Assembly (NCBI GenBank): GCA_022712075.1
Contig: JALAHE010000123.1
Span: forward strand, 1-5,018
Source of the DNA: Galactobacter sp.
GTDB lineage: Bacteria > Actinomycetota > Actinomycetes > Actinomycetales > Micrococcaceae
Direction: 5' to 3'
DNA length: 5,018 bases
The notes beneath the pieces were generated by a model. The model saw nothing but the letters and a program-made list of their open reading frames with translations. It was not told where the DNA came from and searched no databases. This document shows, piece by piece, positions 1-5,006 of this stretch (the stretch's first letter is position 1; each line of letters begins with the position of its first letter). The position numbers and the translations under genes were made by a program.

Positions 1-729
1 CGAAACGGAATCTACATCCACGATATCCATCAGGCGCTGGGCTACATCGTTCGCGCATTAGAGTTCGTGAAGCAGACCTTGGCCGACGGCGGCTCCTTTG
101 TCTTCGTCGGCACCAAGAAGCAGGCCCAGGAGGCCATCGCCGAGCAGGCCACGCGCGTCAACATGCCGTACGTGAACCACCGCTGGCTCGGCGGCATGCT
201 GACCAACTTCGCCACGGTCTCCAAGCGCGTTCAGCGCATGAAGGAGCTCGAGGAGATCAACTTCGAGGACGTCGCCGGTTCCGGCCACACCAAGAAGGAG
301 CTCCTGCTCCTCAAGCGTGAGCTGACCAAGCTGCAGTCCAACCTCGGCGGTATCCGCAACATGACCCGCACCCCCTCCATGGTGTGGATCGTTGATACCA
401 AGAAGGAGCACCTCGCGGTGGACGAGGCCCAGAAGCTGGGCATCCCCGTGGTCGCCATCCTGGACACCAACTGCGATCCCGACGAGGTCACCTACCCGAT
501 CCCGGGTAACGACGACGCGATCCGCTCCGTCAACCTGCTGACCCGCGTCATCGCCGACGCCGTGGCCGAGGGCCTGATGGCTCGCCACAACGGTGGCGAC
601 AAGGGCGAGGCCGCCGCCGAGCCGATGGCCGAGTGGGAGCGCGAGCTGCTCGAGGGCCAGCAGGCCGAGGCGCCCGCCGCCGAGGCCACCGAGGCGCCGG
701 CCGGGGCCGCCGCCGAGGGCGAGAAGTAA
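1..729 (+). CDS. rpsB: 30S ribosomal protein S2, 5'-truncated by window edge
   Basis: Ribosomal protein S2 sits at the head-platform junction of the 30S subunit and is added late in assembly. The reading frame is open from the first base and ends at TAA 727-729, giving 242 visible residues. By comparison with the family, the fragment starts at the RNGIYI segment, so about 35 N-terminal residues and the start codon lie outside the window. Recognisable family segments are NHRWLGGMLTNF (fragment residues 59-70), the second S2 signature beginning at PSMVWIVDTKKEH (from residue 125), and the following stretch with ILDTNCDPDEVTYPIPGNDD. The last 40 or so residues are an Ala/Glu/Pro-rich acidic tail of a kind common in actinobacterial S2. 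tsf follows, the classic rpsB-tsf pairing. The first 27 visible codons include CGA, GGA, GCA, TTA and TTG, which the rest of the gene mostly avoids. Identification is secure. Confidence 0.97.
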   Translation, partial: RNGIYIHDIHQALGYIVRALEFVKQTLADGGSFVFVGTKKQAQEAIAEQATRVNMPYVNHRWLGGMLTNFATVSKRVQRMKELEEINFEDVAGSGHTKKELLLLKRELTKLQSNLGGIRNMTRTPSMVWIVDTKKEHLAVDEAQKLGIPVVAILDTNCDPDEVTYPIPGNDDAIRSVNLLTRVIADAVAEGLMARHNGGDKGEAAAEPMAEWERELLEGQQAEAPAAEATEAPAGAAAEGEK

Positions 730-743
730 GCCTTCGTTTGACC

Positions 744-782
744 AACTGACCGTGGGCCGGACAGACCGGCCCGCCCACAGTT
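744..782 (+). promoter_or_regulatory. Hairpin in rpsB-tsf gap, possible attenuator
   Basis: Fifteen bases after the rpsB stop an imperfect inverted repeat can fold. AACT (744-747) pairs with AGTT (779-782). GTGGGC (752-757) pairs with GCCCAC (773-778). CGG (758-760) pairs with CCG (766-768) around loop ACAGA. In an alternative inner fold, GGGCCGG (754-760) pairs perfectly with CCGGCCC (766-772). No U-tract follows, only TTCTAATAG and then seven Cs (790-796), so it is not a standard intrinsic terminator. rpsB and tsf need unequal amounts of product, and a partial terminator between them is known in E. coli, so an attenuator or RNA-processing site is a reasonable inference. The rest of the 122-base gap shows nothing else I can support. 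Confidence 0.45.
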
Positions 783-851
783 CTAATAGCCCCCCCAACG
801 CCGCGAAGACACTGATCCACGAATCAACTTCACACGAACGGGGTTACCCAC

Positions 852-1691
852 ATGGCGAACTACACCGCCGCTGACATCAAGGCCCTGCGCGAGCTCACCG
901 GCGCCGGCATGATGGACGTCAAGAAGGCTCTGGACGAGGCCGACGGCGACACCGCCAAGGCCGTCGAGATCATCCGCGTTAAGGGCCTCAAGGGCGCCAC
1001 CAAGCGCGAGTCCCGCGCCACCGCCGAGGGCCTGGTCGCCGCCACCGTCGTTGACGGCAAGGTCGGCTTCATGATCGAGCTAAACTGCGAGACCGACTTC
1101 GTAGCCAAGAACGACAAGTTCCTCGCTCTGGCCAACACCGTGCTGGCCGCCGCCGTCGAGGCCGGCGCCGCCGACGTCGACGCCGTCCTGGCCGCTCCGG
1201 CCGAGGGCAAGACCGTCAAGGATGCCATCGACGAGCTCGGCGCCATCCTGGGCGAGAAGCTGCAGCTGCGCCGCGTGTCCAAGGTCGAGGGCGACGTCGT
1301 TGACGCCTACCTGCACAAGACCTCCAAGGATCTCCCGGCTCAGGTTGGCGTCCTCGTGGCCGTCGCCGGTTCCGGCGAGGCCGCCGCGACCGCCGCCCAC
1401 GACGTGGCCGTGCACATCGCCGCCATGTCCCCCACGTACCTCACCCGCGAGGACGTGCCGGCGGACAAGGTCGCCGACGAGCGCCGCATCGCCGACGAGA
1501 CCGCTCGCGCCGAGGGCAAGCCCGAGGCCGCGCTGCCGAAGATCGTTGAGGGTCGCCTGACCGGCTTCTTCAAGGACGTCGTGCTGCTGGACCAGGCCTT
1601 CGCCAAGGACGCCAAGAAGACCGTGGGCAAGGTGCTCGAGGAGGCCTCGGCCACCGCCGTCGCCTTCGAGCGCTTCCGCGTCGGCGCCTGA
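852..1691 (+). CDS. tsf: Elongation factor Ts
   Basis: EF-Ts is the cytoplasmic nucleotide-exchange factor that releases GDP from EF-Tu so that it can bind GTP and a new aminoacyl-tRNA. The 279-residue product is of normal length for actinobacterial EF-Ts. The N-terminal UBA-like domain begins with the canonical MANYTAADIK and carries the first family signature LRELTGAGMMDVKKAL (residues 12-27). The second signature ELNCETDFVAK (residues 76-86) contains the Thr-Asp-Phe motif that contacts EF-Tu. The remainder forms the dimerisation core. The ATG at 852 is fixed by this conserved N-terminus, although its Shine-Dalgarno is weak: GGGG at 840-843, eight bases upstream, with no AGGAG. The gene probably shares a transcript with rpsB and is closed by the terminator at 1726-1770. 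CTA (1080-1082) and GTA (1101-1103) are rare codons for this gene and flank the TDF motif. Confidence 0.98.
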   Translation: MANYTAADIKALRELTGAGMMDVKKALDEADGDTAKAVEIIRVKGLKGATKRESRATAEGLVAATVVDGKVGFMIELNCETDFVAKNDKFLALANTVLAAAVEAGAADVDAVLAAPAEGKTVKDAIDELGAILGEKLQLRRVSKVEGDVVDAYLHKTSKDLPAQVGVLVAVAGSGEAAATAAHDVAVHIAAMSPTYLTREDVPADKVADERRIADETARAEGKPEAALPKIVEGRLTGFFKDVVLLDQAFAKDAKKTVGKVLEEASATAVAFERFRVGA

Positions 1692-1708
1692 TCTCCCTTT
1701 AGGGGATC
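1690..1708 (+). other. Small hairpin overlapping tsf stop codon
   Basis: GATCTCC (1690-1696) can pair with GGGGATC (1702-1708) with one T-G wobble and a five-base loop (CTTTA). It starts inside the TGA stop of tsf and lies just upstream of the main terminator. It may protect the mRNA 3' end or act with the terminator; it could also be chance. This is a structure seen in the sequence with an inferred role. Confidence 0.35.
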
Positions 1709-1725
1709 ACCGCACCCCATCAACC

Positions 1726-1770
1726 AAGGGCGGTCACCGGGAACACCCCGGCTGACCGCCCTTTGTTGTG
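1726..1770 (+). terminator. Rho-independent terminator of rpsB-tsf
   Basis: AAGGGCGGTCA (1726-1736) pairs perfectly with TGACCGCCCTT (1753-1763). The stem continues as CCGGG (1737-1741) with CCCGG (1747-1751), leaving loop AACAC and a single bulged C at 1752. That makes 16 base pairs, followed by the T-rich run TTTGTTGTG (1762-1770). It lies 34 bases after the tsf stop and about 140 bases before pyrH, so it most likely ends the rpsB-tsf transcript and separates it from pyrH. Confidence 0.9.
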
Positions 1771-1789
1771 TCCGCCTGCCGCTGCCGGC

Positions 1790-1848
1790 CTCCCACGAGT
1801 CGGGCCGCGGCTAGCCCTCACCGGGGCATGAATCGTGGGAGAATTCTC
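1790..1848 (+). promoter_or_regulatory. Inverted repeat and palindrome upstream of pyrH
   Basis: CTCCCACGA (1790-1798) and TCGTGGGAG (1833-1841) form a perfect 9-bp inverted repeat with a 34-base spacer. The right arm runs into GAGAATTCTC (1839-1848), a perfect 10-bp palindrome. The block lies after the tsf terminator and 59 bases before the pyrH start, where a pyrH promoter is expected. I see no convincing -35/-10 pair; the A/T-rich bases in GAGAATTCTC or ATGAATCG (1828-1835) are the best -10 candidates. It could be an operator, a promoter region or a leader RNA stem. The rest of the 215-base gap between tsf and pyrH holds no supported gene. Confidence 0.35.
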
Positions 1849-1894
1849 AAGGCCGCACCAAGAAGGCCATGAGGAACACTTCAGCACCACGCGC

Positions 1895-1900
1895 AAGGAG
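1895..1900 (+). promoter_or_regulatory. Ribosome binding site that sets the pyrH start
   Basis: AAGGAG lies six bases before the ATG at 1907. The same frame is open upstream to a GTG at 1835, but the extra 24 residues do not resemble UMP kinase and that GTG has no such site. The ATG at 1907 is therefore the supported start. Confidence 0.85.
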
Positions 1901-1906
1901 ACCTTC

Positions 1907-2629
1907 ATGTCGCATGAGACCGCCACCCGCCGTCGTCGGGTCCTGCTCAAGCTGTCCGGGGAGGTGTTTGGCGGAGGCAAGCTCGGCGTCGATCCCGGCA
2001 CCGTGCGCGGCATCGCCGAGCAGATCGCCAGCACCGTCGGCGAGGTCGAGACGGCCATCGTCGTGGGCGGCGGCAACTTCTTCCGCGGGGCCGAGCTGGC
2101 GGAGTCCGGCATGGACCGCTCGCGCGCCGACTACATGGGCATGCTCGGCACCGTCATGAACTGCCTGGCCCTGCAGGACTTCCTGGAGCAGGCCGGCGTG
2201 GAGACCCGCGTCCAGTCCGCCATTTCCATGGCCCAGGTCGCCGAGGCCTACATCCCGCGTCGCGCCATCCGCCACCTGGAGAAGGACCGCGTGGTCATCT
2301 TCGGTGCAGGCGCCGGCCTGCCGTACTTCTCTACCGACACCGTCGCCGCCCAGCGCGCCCTGGAAGTGCACGCGGACGAGGTGCTGATGGCCAAGTCGGG
2401 CGTGGACGGTGTGTACACGGCGGACCCGCACAAGGACCCCACGGCCAAGAAGCTTGACACCCTGACCTACAACGACGCCCTGCGCCAGAACATCCGCGTC
2501 ATGGACCAGACCGCCATGACGATGTGCAAGGACAACAAGCTCGACATGCTGGTCTTCGGCATGGAGGGCGAGGGCAATGTGGCCCGCGCGCTGCGCGGCG
2601 AGCGGATCGGCACCACCGTCACCGTTTGA
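1907..2629 (+). CDS. pyrH: Uridylate (UMP) kinase
   Basis: Bacterial UMP kinase phosphorylates UMP to UDP with ATP, the step of de novo pyrimidine synthesis that feeds UTP, CTP and UDP-sugars. It belongs to the amino-acid kinase fold, is usually hexameric, and is controlled by GTP (activation) and UTP (inhibition). The 240-residue product has the usual length. Visible motifs are VLLKLSGE with the phosphate-binding Lys15, the glycine loop VVGGGNFFRG (residues 52-61), Asp75 in RADYMG, and FGAGAGLPYFSTDT (residues 132-145), the actinobacterial version of the UMP/ATP-site loop. SGVDGVYTADP near residue 165-175 is also typical. It stands after the tsf terminator, so it probably has its own promoter, and it precedes frr by 119 bases. 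A perfect 9-base tandem repeat TTGAGCGGC (2626-2634 and 2635-2643) covers its stop codon. Confidence 0.97.
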   Translation: MSHETATRRRRVLLKLSGEVFGGGKLGVDPGTVRGIAEQIASTVGEVETAIVVGGGNFFRGAELAESGMDRSRADYMGMLGTVMNCLALQDFLEQAGVETRVQSAISMAQVAEAYIPRRAIRHLEKDRVVIFGAGAGLPYFSTDTVAAQRALEVHADEVLMAKSGVDGVYTADPHKDPTAKKLDTLTYNDALRQNIRVMDQTAMTMCKDNKLDMLVFGMEGEGNVARALRGERIGTTVTV

Positions 2630-2642
2630 GCGGCTTGAGCGG

Positions 2643-2656
2643 CGCCCGAAAGGGCG
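2643..2656 (+). other. GAAA-capped hairpin after pyrH
   Basis: CGCCC (2643-2647) pairs with GGGCG (2652-2656) around a GAAA loop, which is a stable GNRA tetraloop. Two G-T wobbles could extend the stem. Only TTGT follows, so it would be a weak terminator at best. It could equally be a 3'-end or processing element of pyrH mRNA. Confidence 0.4.
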
Positions 2657-2664
2657 TTGTGACC

Positions 2665-2670
2665 TAGGAT
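2665..2670 (+). promoter_or_regulatory. Possible -10 box for frr
   Basis: TAGGAT fits the actinobacterial TANNNT -10 pattern and is followed by GAGATTC. There is no good -35 at 16-18 bases upstream; TTGAGC at 2635-2640 is 24 bases away, which is too far. A promoter here would start a transcript with the 2681-2710 hairpin as its leader. The match is short, so the call is tentative. Confidence 0.3.
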
Positions 2671-2680
2671 GAGATTCAAA

Positions 2681-2710
2681 CTGCCCCCCGTTTTCGTTCC
2701 GGGGGGCCAG
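2681..2710 (+). promoter_or_regulatory. GC-rich hairpin in the frr leader
   Basis: CCCCCCG (2684-2690) pairs with CGGGGGG (2700-2706), seven uninterrupted G-C pairs, with a nine-base U-rich loop (TTTTCGTTC). CTG (2681-2683) and CAG (2708-2710) can extend it past a bulged C. No U-tract follows the stem, so it is not an ordinary terminator. It lies 38 bases before the frr start and does not cover the ribosome binding site. A leader stabiliser, pause or protein-binding site are all possible. Confidence 0.45.
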
Positions 2711-2735
2711 AACAGGGCCGTGCTCATCGCGCGGC

Positions 2736-2742
2736 AAAGGAG
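2736..2742 (+). promoter_or_regulatory. Ribosome binding site for the GTG start of frr
   Basis: AAAGGAG lies six bases before the GTG at 2749. This strong match supports GTG as the true start and gives a 185-residue product, the standard length for this family. Confidence 0.85.
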
Positions 2743-2748
2743 AGAACC

Positions 2749-3306
2749 GTGATCGAAGAGACTCTGGCGGACACCGCCGACAAAATGGATCGCACCATCG
2801 AGGCCGCCAAGGAGGACTTCGCGACGATCCGCACGGGCCGCGCGAACCCGGGCCTGTACGCCAAGGTGATGGTGGACTACTACGGCTCCATGACCCCGCT
2901 GCAGCAGCTGGCGCAGTTCGCTACGCCGGACGCCCGCACCATCCTGATCACCCCCTTCGACGTCTCCGCGATGCGTGAGATCGAGAAGGCCCTCTCCGAC
3001 TCCGAGGTGGGCGCCAACCCCTCCAACGACGGCAAGCAGATCCGCGTGACGCTCCCCGAGCTGACCGAGGAACGCCGCAAGGAGTACGTGAAGATCGTCA
3101 AGGGCAAGGCCGAGGACCACAAGATCGCCACGCGCAACCACCGCCGCAAGGCCAAGGACGCGATCGACAAGGCCGTCAAGGACGGCGAGATCGGCGAGGA
3201 CGACGGCGCGCGTGGCGAGAAGGAACTCGACGCCATCACCAAGAAGCACGTCGACGCCATCGACGATCTGCTCAAGCGCAAGGAAGCGGAGCTGCTGGAG
3301 GTCTGA
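2749..3306 (+). CDS. frr: Ribosome recycling factor
   Basis: RRF works in the cytoplasm with EF-G to split the post-termination 70S ribosome so that it can start a new round. The 185-residue length is exactly typical. Domain I, a three-helix bundle, is built from about residues 1-29 and 105-185. Domain II, the small beta domain, lies between. The hinge-side motif IRTGRANP is at residues 27-34, and the middle shows TPFDVSAMREIEKAL, a usual RRF segment. Arg129 and Arg132 in TRNHRRKAKD match the conserved arginines of the long helix; Arg132 is known to be essential in E. coli RRF. The gene starts with GTG behind a strong ribosome binding site. Its TGA stop overlaps the cdsA ATG by one base (TGATG), which suggests translational coupling. 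Nothing indicates damage. Confidence 0.98.
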   Translation: MIEETLADTADKMDRTIEAAKEDFATIRTGRANPGLYAKVMVDYYGSMTPLQQLAQFATPDARTILITPFDVSAMREIEKALSDSEVGANPSNDGKQIRVTLPELTEERRKEYVKIVKGKAEDHKIATRNHRRKAKDAIDKAVKDGEIGEDDGARGEKELDAITKKHVDAIDDLLKRKEAELLEV

Positions 3307-4262
3307 TGACCAACAGTGCCGATGCCCCCACGCCGTCGCCCTCGCTTGAGGGTGACGGCGTGGTGGCGCTTCCCCTGCCGGAGGACGTTGCAGCCCCCTT
3401 GCGTCCGCTGACCCGCCGCGCCCGCCGCGAGGCGAGCGCCAAGACCTCCAAGGCCGGCCGCGATCTGCCCATGGCGATCGGCGTCGGCGCCGGGCTCATG
3501 GGCCTGTTGATGCTCGGCATCTTCGTGTGGCCGCCGCTCTTTGTGGCGCTCGGTTCCATCGTGTGCGTCATCGGCGTGTGGGAGGTCTCCCGCGCGCTGC
3601 AGGCGCACAGCGGGGTCCCGGTGCCGCTGCTGCCCACGGCCGTTGGTGCCGCGTCGATGCCCATCGCCGCGAGCTATGCCGGCCCGGCCGCGCTCGGCGT
3701 GGCGTTCATCGCTTCGGCGCTCCTCGTGACGATCTGGAACGCGTTGGAGGGGCGCGCGAGCTCGCTGCGATCCATCGGTTACTCGCTGCTCACGCTCTCG
3801 TGGGTGCCGCTGCTTGCCTCTTTCGCGTTCCTCATGTTCCGCGAGGAGAACGGCCCGCTGCTGCTCTTCTCGTTGCTGTTGCTGGTGGTCTCCAACGACA
3901 CCTTCGGGTACATCTTTGGCGCGTGGCTCGGCAAGCACCCCATGGCCCCGCGGATCAGCCCCAAGAAGTCCTGGGAGGGCTTCGCCGGCTCGGTCGGCGG
4001 CGCCATGCTCGTGGGCGTGGCGCTGTGCCTCTTTGTCCTGCACCTGCCGTGGTGGGTTGGCCTCGTGCTCGCCGCCGCGACGGCGATGGCCGCCACGGCC
4101 GGCGATCTCGCCGAGTCGATGGTCAAGCGCGAGCTCGGCATCAAGGACATGAGCAACCTGCTGCCGGGCCACGGCGGCATGATGGACCGCCTCGATTCCA
4201 TGCTCTTTGCCGTGCCGATCGGCTACGTCGTCACGGTGCTCGCCGTCGGCGCGTTCACCTAA
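3306..4262 (+). CDS. cdsA: Phosphatidate cytidylyltransferase (CDP-diglyceride synthase)
   Basis: CdsA is an integral membrane enzyme that joins CTP and phosphatidic acid to CDP-diacylglycerol, the precursor of the major bacterial phospholipids. The 318-residue product ends with a perfect CDP-diglyceride synthetase signature: S271-M-V-K-R275, K280-D281, then PGHGGMMDRLD (residues 287-297). Upstream are the conserved SNDTFGYIFG loop, SPKKSWEGFAGS and GDLAES (266-271), which hold the metal- and CTP-binding acidic residues. Several hydrophobic membrane segments are visible from residue 56 onward, starting with MAIGVGAGLMGLLMLGIFVW. The first 55 residues are a poorly conserved, probably cytoplasmic Pro/Arg/Ala-rich extension. 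GGAGG at 3297-3301, inside the end of frr, supports ATG 3306. A 16-bp palindrome lies inside codons 8-20. A shorter start at Met56 would lose no catalytic part, but I see no comparable ribosome binding site for it. Confidence 0.96.
   Translation: MTNSADAPTPSPSLEGDGVVALPLPEDVAAPLRPLTRRARREASAKTSKAGRDLPMAIGVGAGLMGLLMLGIFVWPPLFVALGSIVCVIGVWEVSRALQAHSGVPVPLLPTAVGAASMPIAASYAGPAALGVAFIASALLVTIWNALEGRASSLRSIGYSLLTLSWVPLLASFAFLMFREENGPLLLFSLLLLVVSNDTFGYIFGAWLGKHPMAPRISPKKSWEGFAGSVGGAMLVGVALCLFVLHLPWWVGLVLAAATAMAATAGDLAESMVKRELGIKDMSNLLPGHGGMMDRLDSMLFAVPIGYVVTVLAVGAFT
3328..3363 (+). repeat. Long palindrome inside the 5' end of cdsA
   Basis: CCACGCCGTCGCCCTC (3328-3343) pairs with GAGGGTGACGGCGTGG (3348-3363): 16 pairs with one G-T wobble (3338/3353) and a four-base loop GCTT. 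It begins 22 bases after the cdsA start and is translated in frame as roughly PTPSPSLEGDGVV (residues 8-20). No T-run follows. It looks like REP-type palindromes that, when read in frame, give Pro/Ser-Leu-(Lys/Glu)-Gly-Glu/Asp-Gly peptides. It may be such an element captured in a coding sequence, or an mRNA structure affecting cdsA translation. The structure is seen directly; the origin is inferred. Confidence 0.75.
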
Positions 4263-4283
4263 ACCGCGCACAGGCGCTGCCGA

Positions 4284-4289
4284 TAGCAT
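4284..4289 (+). promoter_or_regulatory. Possible -10 box upstream of the DivIVA-repeat gene
   Basis: TAGCAT fits TANNNT and is followed by GAGGG, much like TAGGATGAGA ahead of frr. The positions 17 bases upstream (AAACCG) do not resemble a -35. A transcript starting just downstream would have a leader of about 60 bases. It is tentative; the gene could instead be read from cdsA. Confidence 0.3.
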
Positions 4290-4295
4290 GAGGGA

Positions 4296-4310
4296 CGCAC
4301 ACGCCGTGCG
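4296..4310 (+). other. Small hairpin in the cdsA to DivIVA-repeat gap
   Basis: CGCAC (4296-4300) and GTGCG (4306-4310) form a five-pair stem with loop ACGCC. No T-run follows, so it is not a terminator. It would lie at the very start of a transcript from the possible -10 box at 4284. It may be chance in GC-rich sequence. Confidence 0.25.
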
Positions 4311-4355
4311 GCCAGAACCGACTTTGATGACGAAGAAACAGACCAGGAGTGACAA

Positions 4356-4946
4356 GTGAGCGTGCACGACGACGCCCAGCCGGCCGGGCGCAGCCTCTTC
4401 CCTCGCGTGGCGGATGACGAGTTCGGATACGAGCCCGCCCAGGTGGAGCGCTTCCTGCAGCGAGCCCGGGCCACGTACGAGACGGCGCTCCCTGACGACG
4501 AGGTCGTCACGAGCGCCGTGGTGCGCCGCACGACCTTCGACCCGGCGCGCGGCGGCTACGAGCCGCGCGAGGTCGACGCCGCCCTGGATCGCCTCGAGGA
4601 CGTCTTTGCCGCCCGTGAGCGCAACGCGATCATCGAGTCCGAGGGGCATGATCGCTGGATCGAGGGGATCGCCCAGGTCTCCGGCGTGCTGCGGGCCCGC
4701 CTGCACCGCGCGCCGGGCGAGCGCTTCCGCCGCCCCGCCCGCTCCGGCGTCTCGTCCTACGCCATCGCCGACGTCGATGCGCTGTGCGATCGCCTCCTCG
4801 AGTACTTCGAGCAGGATGTGCCGCTCTCGGTTGACGACGTCCGCCGCGCCACCTTCGGCCGTGCCACGGGCGAGGAGGGCTACGAGGAGAACCAGGTGGA
4901 CGCGTTCCTGGATCGCACCATCGAGCTCATGGCCTCGATCGACTGA
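4356..4946 (+). CDS. DivIVA-domain repeat protein
   Basis: The 196-residue product contains repeated short versions of the DivIVA N-terminal motif (Gly-Tyr, then Val, then Phe/Leu-Leu). Four copies are visible: FGYEPAQVERFLQRA (23-37), TTFDPARGGYEPREVDAALD (59-78), SSYAIADVDALCDRL (133-147) and TFGRATGEEGYEENQVDAFL (166-185). The copies pair into two modules, about 20-86 and 130-193, each with an Arg-Arg-x-Thr-Phe step before its second copy (RRTTF at 57-61, RRATF at 163-167). There is no signal peptide, membrane segment or long C-terminal coiled coil, so it is not the main polar-growth DivIVA/Wag31. Proteins of this kind are known in actinobacteria as uncharacterised DivIVA-repeat proteins. 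The DivIVA fold binds curved membrane and oligomerises, so a cytoplasmic membrane- or pole-associated role is an inference. GTG 4356 is supported by AGGAG at 4345-4349, six bases upstream. It lies 93 bases after cdsA on the same strand. Confidence 0.85.
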   Translation: MSVHDDAQPAGRSLFPRVADDEFGYEPAQVERFLQRARATYETALPDDEVVTSAVVRRTTFDPARGGYEPREVDAALDRLEDVFAARERNAIIESEGHDRWIEGIAQVSGVLRARLHRAPGERFRRPARSGVSSYAIADVDALCDRLLEYFEQDVPLSVDDVRRATFGRATGEEGYEENQVDAFLDRTIELMASID

Positions 4947-4961
4947 CCTTCCACGCTTGCG

Positions 4962-5006
4962 GCGGGGCGGCCAACCATAACCGGAGGCCGCCCCGCACGC
5001 GGTTTT
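4962..5006 (+). terminator. Probable terminator after the DivIVA-repeat gene
   Basis: GCGGGGCGGCC (4962-4972) pairs perfectly with GGCCGCCCCGC (4986-4996), an 11-bp GC-rich stem with a 13-base loop. TTTT at 5003-5006 follows after a six-base gap, a little farther than ideal. It lies 15 bases after the stop of the upstream gene, so it probably ends this transcription unit. The last 12 bases of the window show nothing further. Confidence 0.65.

Noticed and set aside
58..798. 246-residue open frame on the minus strand opposite rpsB
   Set aside because: Antisense shadow of rpsB with low-complexity Leu/Gly-rich translation.
1828..1872. 14-codon open frame MNRGRILKAAPRRP upstream of pyrH, considered as an Arg leader peptide
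   Set aside because: It has no good ribosome binding site, uses codons unlike the neighbours (AGA, AGG, AAT, ATT), and has no terminator/antiterminator pair after it. Chance is more likely.
1835..1906. 24-residue N-terminal extension of pyrH from GTG 1835
   Set aside because: The residues do not match the UMP kinase family, and AAGGAG sits six bases before ATG 1907.
1869..2159. 96-residue + strand open frame overlapping the start of pyrH
   Set aside because: Ser/Pro/Arg-rich out-of-frame reading of pyrH with no domain.
1847..2737. 296-residue open frame on the minus strand opposite pyrH
   Set aside because: Antisense shadow of pyrH, rich in His, Gly, Ala and Val, with no domain.
3527..4291. 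254-residue open frame on the + strand inside cdsA
   Set aside because: It is a different frame of cdsA with an Arg/Ala/Gly-rich translation and no recognisable domain; cdsA carries the full family signature.
2880..4706. 608-residue open frame on the minus strand across frr, cdsA and the DivIVA-repeat gene
   Set aside because: It is antisense to three well-identified genes and its translation is low-complexity (Arg, His, Ala, Gly-rich), as expected from GC-rich sequence opposite codon-biased genes.
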